The notes under the pieces were generated by a model. It was not told where the DNA came from. It ran no database searches and saw nothing but the letters and a program-made list of their open reading frames with translations. From Emticicia sp040253585 (lineage in GTDB: Bacteria > Bacteroidota > Bacteroidia > Cytophagales > Spirosomataceae), in assembly GCF_040253585.1 (NCBI RefSeq), contig NZ_JBELAU010000012.1:62001-126000 (forward strand): 64,000 bases of DNA. Direction: 5' to 3'. This document shows, in pieces, positions 8,397 to 16,667 of this stretch (positions are counted from its first letter, which is position 1; each line of letters starts with the position of its first letter). The position numbers and the translations under genes were made by a program.

Positions 8397-9407
8397 TCAA
8401 AGAAGCGTTGCTCCCGTACCATTTACTTTTGGGTAAACAGGCTTACCTTTATCGAGATAAACACCCGTTGCAGGGTCATTAGCAATTAAAATCGAGCCAT
8501 CCATATCTACATAATCAAGCAGAGGTGCAAGCTGCCCAATTGCCGAAATTCCGATACTTGTTTCGGTCATGCAGCCACACATCACCTGTAAACCTAAACG
8601 TCGAGCTTCGGCAATCATGCGTAATGCGGGCGTAATTCCACCACATTTTGCCAGTTTTATGTTTACTCCATCAAATTTCCCAACGCATTTTTTCACATCT
8701 TCTTCCACGATACAACTTTCATCTGCAATTAGAGGTAGAACCGATTCTGCCATTATTTCGAGCATTGGTTCATAATCATCTTTTTGCATCGGTTGTTCGA
8801 TAAACTCAACGCCCAATTCGGCAAAAGCTTTTGAGTTTTCAATTGTTTCTTCTACGCCCCAAGCACAGTTGGCATCTACTCTGAAAAGTGCATCAGTATG
8901 TTTGCGAAGTTCACGGACAATCTCCACATCGTGGTCGGTGCCGAGTTTGATTTTATAAATCGGGAAATCGAACTCTTGCATTTTTTCAACCATTTTTTCG
9001 ATGGTATCAATGCCAATCGTATAGTTTGAGTACGGAGCTTTCTTTATATCTAATCCCCAAATTTCGTAAAGTGGTTTTCCTCGTTTTTTTCCCCACAAAT
9101 CCCAAGCAGCAATATCTAAGGCACAATGTGCGAAAGGGTCACTTTTTAGGTACGGATACATAAATGCCCAAAAATCTTTAGGACTATTTAGTTCATAGTT
9201 TTCGATAATGCTCTGATATTCAGTGAGTTTGTCTTTCATGCCTTCGGCCGTTACGCCGTAATAAGGAATCGGCGTAGCTTCGCCATAACCACTGAGGTCG
9301 CCGTCTTGAAGTTCTACAATAAAGGCATCAATATCATCACGAGAGCCATGTGCAATTGTAAAAGTATGCCGCATTTGCAGTGTAAGAATATGGAATTTTA
9401 GTTTCAT
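8397..9407 (-). CDS. dipeptide (L-Ala-D/L-Glu type) epimerase, enolase superfamily
   Basis: A 336-residue member of the mandelate racemase/muconate lactonizing group. An N-terminal capping domain is followed by a barrel with the expected catalytic elements: YKIKLG (two lysines), FRVDANCAW (metal Asp), VEFIEQPM (metal Glu), LIADESC (metal Asp) and VNIKLAKCGG (C-terminal Lys). This set fits Ala-Glu epimerases, which recycle murein dipeptides. The exact dipeptide specificity cannot be read from sequence. murQ, another peptidoglycan-recycling gene, is elsewhere in the window. Confidence 0.88.
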   Translation of the reverse strand: MKLKFHILTLQMRHTFTIAHGSRDDIDAFIVELQDGDLSGYGEATPIPYYGVTAEGMKDKLTEYQSIIENYELNSPKDFWAFMYPYLKSDPFAHCALDIAAWDLWGKKRGKPLYEIWGLDIKKAPYSNYTIGIDTIEKMVEKMQEFDFPIYKIKLGTDHDVEIVRELRKHTDALFRVDANCAWGVEETIENSKAFAELGVEFIEQPMQKDDYEPMLEIMAESVLPLIADESCIVEEDVKKCVGKFDGVNIKLAKCGGITPALRMIAEARRLGLQVMCGCMTETSIGISAIGQLAPLLDYVDMDGSILIANDPATGVYLDKGKPVYPKVNGTGATLL

Positions 9408-9439
9408 TTTGATGAAGAGGAAAATGTTGTTGTTATTTA

Positions 9440-9492
9440 GTTTCCCCTCCTTGAAAAGGAGGGGTCGCCTGACGAAGTCGGCGGGGGTGGTT
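9440..9492. repeat. left 53-bp inverted repeat of the DUF559 cassette
   Basis: Pairs with 9884-9936 with only a few mismatches. Each arm contains a CCCCTCCTT/AAGGAGGGG hairpin plus a CTGACGAAGTCGG block. The six-base hairpin loop is in opposite orientation in the two arms. Confidence 0.85.
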
Positions 9493-9494
9493 GG

Positions 9495-9852
9495 TTAGGT
9501 CTTAAAATGCCTTTTAATCTCATTCAAAACCCAATCAATATTTTCAAAAACTTGTTTATTTTCAAATCGCAATATATTTGATGTTGAGTGATTTTAAAAA
9601 CTCATCACGTATTTCATCTTGCACAAGTCCGTAGCCTTCAAAATGTTCTTGTCCATCTAATTCTATGTTTAGCCTCTCCGATGGACAATAAAAGTCAAGA
9701 ATATAAAACTCAATACTGTGCTGTCTTCTAAACTTTCGCCCTTCTAATTGGCTATTCTTTAAATAATTCCATAGAGTAGCTTCGGCTGATGTGGAATGGT
9801 TTCGTAAATATTTTCTATGTGGTTTTAGGGTTTTTAGATTATTGAGTTGCAT
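9495..9852 (-). pseudogene. DUF559 (Vsr-like) endonuclease-domain gene, frameshifted
   Basis: The first reading frame (9562-9852, 96 residues) starts MQLNNLKTLKPHRKYLRNHS and holds the DUF559 core: FRRQHSIEFYILDFYCPSER, then LNIELDGQEH with acidic residues of the PD-(D/E)XK-like fold. It ends early after LNIKYIAI. In the next frame the normal tail resumes as RFENKQVFENIDWVLNEIKR and stops at 9495. One extra base near 9570 explains this (AAATATATTG where AAAATATTG would read KIL). The gene is therefore probably inactive, unless recoding occurs. It sits between 53-bp inverted repeats. Confidence 0.85.
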
Positions 9853-9883
9853 AGCTTTTTGCTAAAAATTTAGTCCAATGTTT

Positions 9884-9936
9884 AACCACCCCGTCCGACT
9901 TCGTCAGGACACCCCTCCTTGAAAAGGAGGGGAAAC
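9884..9936. repeat. right 53-bp inverted repeat of the DUF559 cassette
   Basis: The inverted partner of 9440-9492. It begins AACCACCCCGTCCGACTTCG and ends with a CCCCTCCTTGAAAAGGAGGGG-like hairpin. It marks the 5' border of the frameshifted gene. Confidence 0.85.
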
Positions 9937-10005
9937 TTTGTTCTCGCTTAATGTTCTCGCTAAAGTTATTTTTTACTAATACTTTACCTCACCCAAATAC
10001 AAATA

Positions 10006-10713
10006 TCACATATTCACCAACTCATTCCCACGAAGTACAGGCACAACATCATACAAATCACGTTGTAGGCAATAACCAATGTCTTTATTAATACCCAAAC
10101 GTTGCAAACGACGAATATGCGATGAGTTCGCCAAATAGCCCAACATATCATCTTTAGCTTGTTGATACATTCGCATGGCCATAATTGCACTATCTTCGGC
10201 TACAAAAAACTCATTTTGCACTGCATCTACCAATGCACCTGCAAAAAGCGTATCTTCCAAATTTGTTCTACCTTTCCAGCCTGCACACAATACCAAAACA
10301 TCATAAGGTTGAGTTTTCAAATACTCAACAATCGCATTGAGGTTTAAGAATGCACCCACTAAAACTTTTACGGCCGAACTTTTAGCTTTCGTAATTGAAT
10401 ATGTACCGTTCGTAGTTGTCATGGCAATTTTTTCGCCAATCAATTTTTCGTCCATATAGCTAAAAGGTGAGTTGTCAAGCTCAAAACCCTCTACTTTTTG
10501 AGCATTACGCTCGGCTGCTGCAATAAACCCTTTGGCTTGTAAGGCTTGACATTCTTCAACGGTTTCTACGGGAATAATCGCTTTTACGCCATAGGCAAAG
10601 CCCGTGACCATACAAGAAGTGGCTCTGAAAATATCCGTAACGATTACAATCGTATTGTCAATATTATGAAGATGGAGTAAATCTGGTGTTAAACAAACGT
10701 CAATATTTTTCAT
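10006..10713 (-). CDS. comB: 2-phosphosulfolactate phosphatase family protein
   Basis: A ComB-family phosphatase of 235 residues. It starts MKNIDVCLTPDLLHLHN and includes TIVIVTDIFRATSCMVTGFA, ERNAQKVEGFELDNSPF, KIAMTTTNGTYSI and VLVLCAGWKGRTNLEDTLFAG, all characteristic. The family converts phosphosulfolactate to sulfolactate, known from coenzyme M synthesis. In Bacteroidota the sulfolactate may feed sulfonolipid or other sulfonate metabolism, which is inference. A longer frame starts at 10761, but the family start and the conserved CLTPDLL region support 10713. No comA or comC gene is adjacent. Confidence 0.87.
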   Translation of the reverse strand: MKNIDVCLTPDLLHLHNIDNTIVIVTDIFRATSCMVTGFAYGVKAIIPVETVEECQALQAKGFIAAAERNAQKVEGFELDNSPFSYMDEKLIGEKIAMTTTNGTYSITKAKSSAVKVLVGAFLNLNAIVEYLKTQPYDVLVLCAGWKGRTNLEDTLFAGALVDAVQNEFFVAEDSAIMAMRMYQQAKDDMLGYLANSSHIRRLQRLGINKDIGYCLQRDLYDVVPVLRGNELVNM

Positions 10714-10904
10714 TTTAAAAACAATGATTCTTGATAAAAAAAACTGTTGCAAAGATGCCAAAAAATATGTTCAAATCTGACAACTTTCGCAAAGATGTCA
10801 GATTTTGGTCACAAACTTTCAAAATATAATTCAGTTTTCTAAAAATAATCCTACCTTTTTTATCTTTTTCTGCTAAAAATATGGGAATTGTGAAAATACT
10901 ATCG

Positions 10905-10912
10905 TAATTTTG
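10905..10912 (+). promoter_or_regulatory. -7 promoter box of atpA
   Basis: TAATTTTG, about 70 bp before the atpA ATG. It implies a leader of about 63 nt and rules out the upstream in-frame start at 10910. Confidence 0.5.
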
Positions 10913-10981
10913 CACCCGAAAAAGCGAGGGTACAACGCAAGTTTTTTCAAATTTATATTCAAAACTCATCAAAAAAATTAT

Positions 10982-12559
10982 ATGGCATCAGTTAGACCAG
11001 ATGAAGTTTCGGCAATCCTGCGTGAGCAATTGGCAGGTTCAAGAACCGAAGCCGAACTCGAAGAAGTTGGTACAGTGCTACAAATCGGCGACGGTGTAGC
11101 ACGTATATACGGTTTATCAAAAGTTCAAGCCGGTGAATTGCTGGCGTTTGAAAATGGCTTGAAAGCCTTAGCACTTAACCTCGAAGAAGATAACGTAGGG
11201 GCGGTATTACTAGGCGATTCGACAGGTATCAAAGAAGGAGCAACAGTAAAACGTACAGGTGAAATTGCCTCTGTAAAAGTAGGCGAAGGAATCGTAGGTC
11301 GTGTTGTAAATACTTTGGCAGAACCTATCGATGGAAATGGCCCGATTCAAGGCGAAACTTTTGAAATGCCATTGGAGCGTAAAGCACCAGGTGTAATTTA
11401 TCGTCAGCCAGTAACTGAGCCTTTACAAACAGGTATCAAATCAATTGACGCCATGATTCCAATCGGTCGTGGACAACGTGAGTTGGTTATCGGTGACCGT
11501 CAGACGGGTAAAACTGCTGTTTGTATTGATGCCATCATCAACCAAAAAGAATTCTACGATAAAGGCGAACCAGTATTTTGTATTTATGTAGCTTGTGGAC
11601 AAAAAGCATCTACGGTGAAGGCTGTTGAGCAAACACTTCGTAAATACGGTGCAATGGACTACACAGTTATCGTAAATGCTGGTGCTTCTGACCCATCTCC
11701 GATGCAATTCTTCGCTCCGTTTACGGGTGCTGCCATCGGTGAATATTTCCGTGATACTGGCCGTCCAGCATTAGTTGTTTATGATGATTTATCTAAACAA
11801 GCTGTTGCTTACCGTGAGGTATCATTATTGCTTCGTCGTCCGCCAGGTCGTGAGGCTTATCCAGGAGACGTTTTCTACTTACATAGCCGTTTGTTGGAGC
11901 GTGCTGCGAAAATCAGTTCTGATGATACGATTGCAAGCAACATGAACGACCTTCCTGCTTCATTGAAAGGTAAAGTAAAAGGTGGCGGTTCATTGACAGC
12001 TCTTCCGATTATCGAAACTCAAGCGGGTGACGTTTCGGCATACATCCCGACTAACGTAATTTCGATTACTGACGGACAAATCTTCTTGGAGTCTAACTTG
12101 TTCAACGCAGGTATTCGTCCAGCGATTAACGTAGGTATCTCGGTATCACGCGTGGGTGGTAATGCTCAGATCAAGTCAATGAAGAAAGTAGCAGGTACTT
12201 TGAAACTTGATCAAGCACAATTCCGTGAATTGGAAGCGTTTGCTAAGTTTGGTTCTGACCTTGATGCTTCTACAAAATTGACAATCGACCGTGGTCGTAA
12301 AAACCAAGAGATTTTGAAGCAAGCTCAATTCTCGCCTACACCAGTTGGTGAGCAAGTAGCAATCATTTACGCTTCAATCAATGGTGTAATGGATAAAGTA
12401 GATGTAAGCAAAGTAAAAGCGTTTGAAAACGAATTTATTACATTGTTGAAAGCTCAAAACCCTGAGGTTATCACTAAACTTGCGGCTGGTAAATTAGATG
12501 ATGACATTACAGCTATCATCAAAAAAGTTGGTAAAGAATTAGCAGAGAAATACGCTTAA
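10982..12559 (+). CDS. atpA: F0F1 ATP synthase subunit alpha
   Basis: The 525-residue alpha subunit of the F1 hexamer. MASVRPDEVSAILREQL is the standard start. The Walker A loop GDRQTGKTA, VVYDDLSKQAVAYREVSLLLRRPPGREAYPGDVFY and the arginine-finger region ISVSRVGGNAQIKSMKK are intact. Length is normal. atpG follows 101 bp later, so the window holds an atpA-atpG pair; the other ATP synthase genes must lie elsewhere. The spacer between them is filled with a repeat. Confidence 0.98.
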   Translation: MASVRPDEVSAILREQLAGSRTEAELEEVGTVLQIGDGVARIYGLSKVQAGELLAFENGLKALALNLEEDNVGAVLLGDSTGIKEGATVKRTGEIASVKVGEGIVGRVVNTLAEPIDGNGPIQGETFEMPLERKAPGVIYRQPVTEPLQTGIKSIDAMIPIGRGQRELVIGDRQTGKTAVCIDAIINQKEFYDKGEPVFCIYVACGQKASTVKAVEQTLRKYGAMDYTVIVNAGASDPSPMQFFAPFTGAAIGEYFRDTGRPALVVYDDLSKQAVAYREVSLLLRRPPGREAYPGDVFYLHSRLLERAAKISSDDTIASNMNDLPASLKGKVKGGGSLTALPIIETQAGDVSAYIPTNVISITDGQIFLESNLFNAGIRPAINVGISVSRVGGNAQIKSMKKVAGTLKLDQAQFRELEAFAKFGSDLDASTKLTIDRGRKNQEILKQAQFSPTPVGEQVAIIYASINGVMDKVDVSKVKAFENEFITLLKAQNPEVITKLAAGKLDDDITAIIKKVGKELAEKYA

Positions 12560-12562
12560 TAC

Positions 12563-12650
12563 AATTAAGAATGTAGAATTGAGAATTGAGAATTGAGAAT
12601 AAGGAAATATTCTACCTTCATTTTTAATTCTCAATTTTTAATTCTTAATT
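12563..12650. repeat. AATTGAGAATT-type inverted repeat in the atpA-atpG spacer
   Basis: AATTAAGAAT and three GAATTGA units (12563-12597) are mirrored by TAATTCTCAATTTTTAATTC and TTAATT further on (12625-12650). The two halves can form a long AU-rich hairpin in the transcript. Confidence 0.65.
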
Positions 12651-12660
12651 AATTAAAAAG

Positions 12661-13545
12661 ATGGCTTCATTAAAAGAAGTAAGAAATAGAATTGTTTCGG
12701 TAAATTCTACGACACAGATTACCAAAGCAATGAAAATGGTATCGGCGGCGAAACTTCGTCGTGCTCAAGATGCTATTGTGCAGATGCGTCCGTATGCGAA
12801 TAAGTTGAACGAATTGATTTCGACTGTTTCGGCAAATACAGAAGTAGGAGCAACGAGCCCATATACCAAAGTACGTACCGTTGAGAACGTATTAATCATT
12901 GTTGTAACTTCAGATAGAGGTCTTTGTGGTGCTTTCAACTCAAATGTTGTAAAAGCTGCATTAGCTCTTATTCAAGAGAAATACGCTCCTCAAGCCGCTA
13001 AAGGAAAAGTAGAAATCATGCCTCTGGGTAAGAAAGGTGGTGAAACACTACAAAAACGTGGCTTTAAAGTAAATACCGAGTATATGGATATTTTCCAACG
13101 CTTGAATTTTGCAACTGCTCGTCAGGCTGCCGAACAAGTGATGGAAGCTTTTACTAATGGTAAGTATGATGTAGTTGAGATTATTTTCAACGAATTCAAA
13201 AATGCTGCAACGCAAATTATCCGTGCAGAGCAGGTTTTGCCTTTGGTTGAGAAAAAAGATAATACTTCAAAAGCAGGTGCTATTGATTATATCTTTGAGC
13301 CATCGGAAGAAGAGATTGTTTTGGAGTTAATGCCAAAAGCTATCAAAATGCAGATATTTAAAGCAGTTCTTGACTCGAATGCGTCGGAACACGGAGCCAG
13401 AATGACTGCAATGGACAAAGCAACTGATAATGCTAACGAATTGCTTCGTACTTTGAAAATTGAGTATAACCGCAGTCGTCAAGCTGCTATTACTAACGAA
13501 ATCTTAGAGATTGTTGGTGGTGCAGAGGCTTTGAAAGCACAGTAA
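12661..13545 (+). CDS. atpG: F0F1 ATP synthase subunit gamma
   Basis: The 294-residue rotor subunit of F1. The N-terminal helix ASLKEVRNRIVSVNSTTQITKAMKMVSAAKLRRAQ and the C-terminal helix with RMTAMDKATDNANELLRTL and RQAAITNEILEIVGGAEAL are classic gamma motifs, and VVTSDRGLCGAFNSNV lies between them. It ends 27 bp before a strong terminator, so it closes the operon. Confidence 0.97.
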   Translation: MASLKEVRNRIVSVNSTTQITKAMKMVSAAKLRRAQDAIVQMRPYANKLNELISTVSANTEVGATSPYTKVRTVENVLIIVVTSDRGLCGAFNSNVVKAALALIQEKYAPQAAKGKVEIMPLGKKGGETLQKRGFKVNTEYMDIFQRLNFATARQAAEQVMEAFTNGKYDVVEIIFNEFKNAATQIIRAEQVLPLVEKKDNTSKAGAIDYIFEPSEEEIVLELMPKAIKMQIFKAVLDSNASEHGARMTAMDKATDNANELLRTLKIEYNRSRQAAITNEILEIVGGAEALKAQ

Positions 13546-13571
13546 AAGATTATAGTTCTTATATACAAAGG

Positions 13572-13606
13572 CGGCGATGTATCGAAAGATATGTCGCCGT
13601 TTTTTG
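13572..13606 (+). terminator. Rho-independent terminator after atpG
   Basis: A 12-bp stem starting CGGCGA, with two G-T pairs, closed by a GAAA tetraloop and followed by six T. Confidence 0.93.
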
Positions 13607-13660
13607 TTATGCTATTCTTTGATTTCCCATTACATTGTTGGCACAATTTAGAAAATTGTG

Positions 13661-14446
13661 TTACAATTCCTGTACACTCATTACGCCCAAGTTTTCAAAT
13701 AATTTCGACCAATAAAGTGTAATCGTTGGGTTATTTTCTTTAATTGAACTCGTTGGTTCAAAGGGTAATATCATCGAAATATCAGGGCCATTCAGAGCTA
13801 AATCTTTATATTTTTCGGCATCAGCTTTTGCCCAGTTTTCTGCTTCCGAGTTATCTTTTGGTGGGTTTATCTGAAAATCTCGACCACTTTTTACACTTTC
13901 AACCATATCACTCAAATAATAAACTTTTACTACTGCACCTGATTCTGAAGCTTTAGCAATAACAGGAAGGCTCGCCAAAATATTGGTTTCACGATTGGAA
14001 GCATTATCATTTTGAGCGTTGAGACGTGCCAATGCTTGTTTTGTTACGAAGGTACGTTCTTTTCTAATTGATAAGTCATAAGAGGTTTTAATAGCCTCTA
14101 AGTCTGTTGCATTCATACCTTCGGTGTCTTCCATTTCGGTGCGGCAAGTGAGCGAAAGGCAACGCCCTTTAGCTGTATTTTCGTGAATGTAGTAAATCTC
14201 AAATTTATCGCCCGATTTCCTTACATTTTCTTCGATAATACTATTGAGTGCTTGCTGGTATTTTTGGGCAACAAAAGGCTTTGAAACGTCCACACTGGCG
14301 GTTTTATCAATGAAAATAAGCGTATGAATGGCTGGTGCATCCGCTTTATTTTCAGTTTTTTGAGCTTTTTTTTCTCCGCATGAAGCAAGAATTGATATTA
14401 ATGATAAAAAGACAAGAAAGTGATTGATATTGGGCTTTTTCATCAA
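13661..14446 (-). CDS. lipoprotein with VWA-like opening, unknown function
   Basis: A 261-residue protein with lipobox LASC (Cys23) and a charged linker. The mature domain opens with HTLIFIDKTASVD, which resembles the DxSxS start of a von Willebrand A fold but has Lys-Thr in place of the usual residues. It continues with KFEIYYIHENTAKGRC and VKVYYLSDMVES. The alternation of strands and helices supports a VWA-like fold. I do not know a function, and no partner genes are evident. The gene before it on this strand is another lipoprotein. Confidence 0.68.
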   Translation of the reverse strand: MMKKPNINHFLVFLSLISILASCGEKKAQKTENKADAPAIHTLIFIDKTASVDVSKPFVAQKYQQALNSIIEENVRKSGDKFEIYYIHENTAKGRCLSLTCRTEMEDTEGMNATDLEAIKTSYDLSIRKERTFVTKQALARLNAQNDNASNRETNILASLPVIAKASESGAVVKVYYLSDMVESVKSGRDFQINPPKDNSEAENWAKADAEKYKDLALNGPDISMILPFEPTSSIKENNPTITLYWSKLFENLGVMSVQEL

Positions 14447-14537
14447 ATTATTGTTAATAGGCTATTTGCCTAAATTATAAATGCTTTTTCATGTTCAGGT
14501 CAGACCTTCGGTGTAGACCCTTTGCAAAATTATACTT

Positions 14538-15458
14538 TCAATATTTCAACTTTAAAAGTTTTCTATAAGTGGTATCAGCGGGCGAGTTTTTCTCCCAATA
14601 AGCATTTTGAATGGTTGCTTTCAGTACCGCTCTCGACGTTAATTTCTTTTTTCTTACTTCATACGTATCTTCCCAACCGATAATCTGGTGAGGAAAACCT
14701 TTCTCAAAAATGATTCTTAAATCTCGCTGACTTTCAGGGAACTTAATTTGATAGTCCATCAAGTCTTTACCCTTAAATGTTGAATCGCCTTTATAGGGTT
14801 CGAGTTTAATTTTGGTCATTTCGGCCTGCACTTTTTTATGACGCAAACGCAAAAACGTCATGCTTGGTATCAACAAAACATTTCCTTTGGGTAGTTGTTC
14901 GATAGGTAATAACCTAATCTTTGTCCAGAGTTCATCTTCGAGCATGGCATAATCAATATGACATTCTTCTGAAACTTCTTCTTCAAAATACGATTTTCCA
15001 AGTATTTGATACCCGTTTTGGTGATAATTTAGCTGCATAAAACTCTGCCCGCACCACTCTTGGTTGGTATTTGTGACCTTGAGCGTTGCAGAAAATGTAT
15101 TGGTTTGAATAGGCGTGAAAACTGATGTGTACATCGAATAATCATAAATACCCGTAACAAATTTTTTAATAAAATTGAGTTTTAGCACTGGTGTTGCCTT
15201 TTCTTTGGCATCTGACTCCAGTTTTACCTGTTTGTCTAAACGAAAATCTTCACTGACAAATACCATCACGGCTTCGCCTTTATTGAGCTTTCCGTATTGA
15301 GCTTGTTGTAAATCATAACTACTGATTTCGGCTTTATTCGTAAACCAGTATTTTCTAAACTCCTGACTGTCAGATAATTGTATTTGTTTTTTTTCGTTTT
15401 TGTTAGTACAAGCAGTAATTATAAATAATAGGCTAAAAATTATAGTATAATATTTCAT
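14538..15458 (-). CDS. lipoprotein of unknown function
   Basis: A 306-residue protein with a signal ending in ITAC (Cys17). The body has no motif I recognise. It contains QEWCGQSFMQLNYHQNGYQILGKSYF, which includes a Trp-Cys-Gly-Gln element, a cysteine in SEECHIDY, and FEKGFPHQIIGWEDTYEV. The last two are typical of a family of Cytophagales periplasmic lipoproteins seen without annotated function. A CAAAATTA sequence at 15487-15494, read as TAATTTTG on the minus strand, could be its -7 box. Confidence 0.65.
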   Translation of the reverse strand: MKYYTIIFSLLFIITACTNKNEKKQIQLSDSQEFRKYWFTNKAEISSYDLQQAQYGKLNKGEAVMVFVSEDFRLDKQVKLESDAKEKATPVLKLNFIKKFVTGIYDYSMYTSVFTPIQTNTFSATLKVTNTNQEWCGQSFMQLNYHQNGYQILGKSYFEEEVSEECHIDYAMLEDELWTKIRLLPIEQLPKGNVLLIPSMTFLRLRHKKVQAEMTKIKLEPYKGDSTFKGKDLMDYQIKFPESQRDLRIIFEKGFPHQIIGWEDTYEVRKKKLTSRAVLKATIQNAYWEKNSPADTTYRKLLKLKY

Positions 15459-15566
15459 TCTTTGAGGTTTGTTGCAAATAATCTTTCAAAATTAATCAAA
15501 TTGTGTGGTACTTATATAATGATTACGTGTTAATGATTCGTTATTAAACGGTATTTTTCAGCATTA

Positions 15567-16472
15567 TCATTTTTTCCCTTTCCAGCTAATCAAAAATACA
15601 CCGATTAAGACGAAAAATGTTCCGATGATTTGTTCGAGCCAGATGTTTTCTCCCAAAAATGCTGTTGCCAGAAAAATCGTAAAAATTGGTCCGATACTCG
15701 CAATTATCGAAGCATTACCCGAACCCACATGCTTGATTCCCTCTGACAACATGAATGTTGGCAAAACTGTTGAGAAAACGGCCATCGAAAGCGAAATGAT
15801 ATAAACAGGCCTCGGAAAATTAAAAATGGTAAGTCCGTTTTCGATGTAGCAATGAATGATTGTTGGAAAAAGTGCCGAGATAATCACCCACGAAGTAAAG
15901 CGAGTAGTGCCGAGTTTTGCGATGAGGCCATCGCTACTTATGAGATAAAAAGCATAAGTAAATCCACTCAAAATTACCCAAAAAGCACCCAAGCCGATGT
16001 TTTTTTGTTGATGAACATCAAAGTTTTTCAAGAATGCCAAAACGATTCCGAGATAAGTGATACCGAGAGCTAACCATTGAAGGCGAGTTATTGATTTTTT
16101 GAGTATAATCGCTCGCAAAAGCAAGACAAAAGTTGGGTACACAAAGAGCAAAATTCGCTCCAGACTGGCCGTGATATAATTCAAGCCTAAGAGATTGAAA
16201 TAGGCCGAAACATAATATCCTACAAAACCAACTGCAAAGAGTTTTAGCCAAGTAAGCATCTGTACTTGTGGGTGCGATTCTTCTTGGATTCTTTTCCGAG
16301 ATAAAATAAAAATATAGAATGGCACCGAAAATAAAAATCGGAGCGAAAGCAACGAAATAGTGTCAATGCCGTACTCGTAAGCCGATTTAATGAAGATTCC
16401 TTTTAAAGCAAAACCAAACGCTGCCCCAAAGACCAATCCTGCTCCTAACCAATAATTTGAGCGTTTGGGCAT
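15567..16472 (-). CDS. EamA-type drug/metabolite transporter (DMT superfamily)
   Basis: A 301-residue membrane protein with about ten hydrophobic helices in two EamA halves. It starts MPKRSNYWLGAGLVFGAAFG. The halves end in ASLERILLFVYPTFVLLLRA and GSGNASIIASIGPIFTIFLA, positions typical of the duplicated repeat, and it closes with a lysine-rich tail. It is an inner-membrane exporter or permease of small metabolites; the substrate is unknown. A longer frame reaches 16541, but its extra 23 residues are not family-like, so I use 16472. Confidence 0.85.
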   Translation of the reverse strand: MPKRSNYWLGAGLVFGAAFGFALKGIFIKSAYEYGIDTISLLSLRFLFSVPFYIFILSRKRIQEESHPQVQMLTWLKLFAVGFVGYYVSAYFNLLGLNYITASLERILLFVYPTFVLLLRAIILKKSITRLQWLALGITYLGIVLAFLKNFDVHQQKNIGLGAFWVILSGFTYAFYLISSDGLIAKLGTTRFTSWVIISALFPTIIHCYIENGLTIFNFPRPVYIISLSMAVFSTVLPTFMLSEGIKHVGSGNASIIASIGPIFTIFLATAFLGENIWLEQIIGTFFVLIGVFLISWKGKK

Positions 16473-16667
16473 AAAAAATAACCAAATATTAACAGAATGA
16501 ACGAATGAATATGATAGATTTGCTAAAAGAAATTTATGCAAAAAATAGCAGAATGTCTAAAATTAGCCTTTTAAGATTAGAATTACTTGAAAAGTTAAAT
16601 TTTTTATTGCTATTGTTAAATTTTTTAAGCTAATTCAACCCTATGTTTTACCATTTTTTTTAGCAAC

